Of a stretch of DNA of 64,000 nt, positions 63,989-64,000 are shown piece by piece (within the stretch, counting starts at the first letter, position 1; every line of letters begins with the position of its first letter). The stretch is from positions 1,488,001-1,552,000 of the forward strand of contig NZ_CP068985.1 in the NCBI RefSeq assembly GCF_019397265.1, given 5' to 3'. This stretch comes from Nonomuraea coxensis DSM 45129 (GTDB taxonomy: Bacteria > Actinomycetota > Actinomycetes > Streptosporangiales > Streptosporangiaceae). The notes under the pieces are model-generated. The model was given only the letters and a program-made list of their open reading frames with translations, was not told the origin of the DNA and ran no database searches. A program made the translations under genes and the position numbers.

Positions 63989-64000
63989 ATGTCGCAAACG
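63989..64000 (+). CDS. Start of next CDS, cut by window end
   Basis: An ATG four bases after the permease stop begins Met-Ser-Gln-Thr and runs off the window. It is probably the next gene of the operon, but nothing can be said of its product. Confidence 0.4.

Overview
The window is high-GC DNA with GTG/TTG starts, ATGA-overlapping operons, Tat and lipoprotein signals, SARP, DUF3040, DUF6343 and DUF4344 proteins. It therefore comes from an actinomycete, most likely a Streptosporangiaceae-type soil organism (Nonomuraea-like). The genus is inferred; no rRNA or other marker gene is present.

Layout. (1) 1-4163: the end of a sugar-use operon (ABC permease, binding protein, Gfo/Idh/MocA dehydrogenase, alpha/beta hydrolase). 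(2) 4164-about 23990: an accessory island. It opens abruptly with a DUF234 ATPase remnant and an IS4-type transposase remnant. It then carries a defence block: a TIGR04141/DUF6119 protein divergent from a DNA methylase fused to a target-recognition half, a complete type I restriction-modification operon (hsdM-hsdS-hsdR), and a soluble Ser/Thr kinase with a helical-repeat tail. A small GntR-type module follows, and then a polymorphic-toxin operon on the minus strand (WXG100 protein, cholera-toxin-like ADP-ribosyltransferase, likely immunity protein). That operon has been cut by an IS701-family and an IS3-family element. The island ends at a terminator and the 3' half of a tRNA. (3) 23987-32339: S33 peptidase, DUF4434-like protein, arginase-family enzyme, CGNR regulator, and the EfeUOB iron-uptake operon behind an IdeR/DtxR-type box. 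(4) 32340-37984: a LacI-controlled glycan operon (binding protein, two permeases, GH5 enzyme) with two identical-core operators between it and the divergent lacI gene. (5) 38198-55459: housekeeping and miscellaneous genes: MazG-like, a large SARP/AfsR-type regulator, amidohydrolase, esterase, AlkB, DHFR-like, RecQ, MFS, SDR and small actinobacterial families. (6) 55651-64000: a PfkB-like kinase, a multidomain secreted beta-helix glycosidase broken by a frameshift, a second lacI gene and a second sugar ABC operon running off the end.

How the parts work together: three separate ABC/LacI/glycosidase clusters indicate a polysaccharide-degrading lifestyle. The defence block gives two layers of methylation-based immunity, possibly linked to kinase signalling. 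The toxin operon is a contact-type antagonism system that has been mostly dismantled by insertion sequences. The most unusual material is the TIGR04141/methylase pair and the toxin operon, whose original reading frame can be rebuilt across the IS701 copy by removing one CCGG target duplication.
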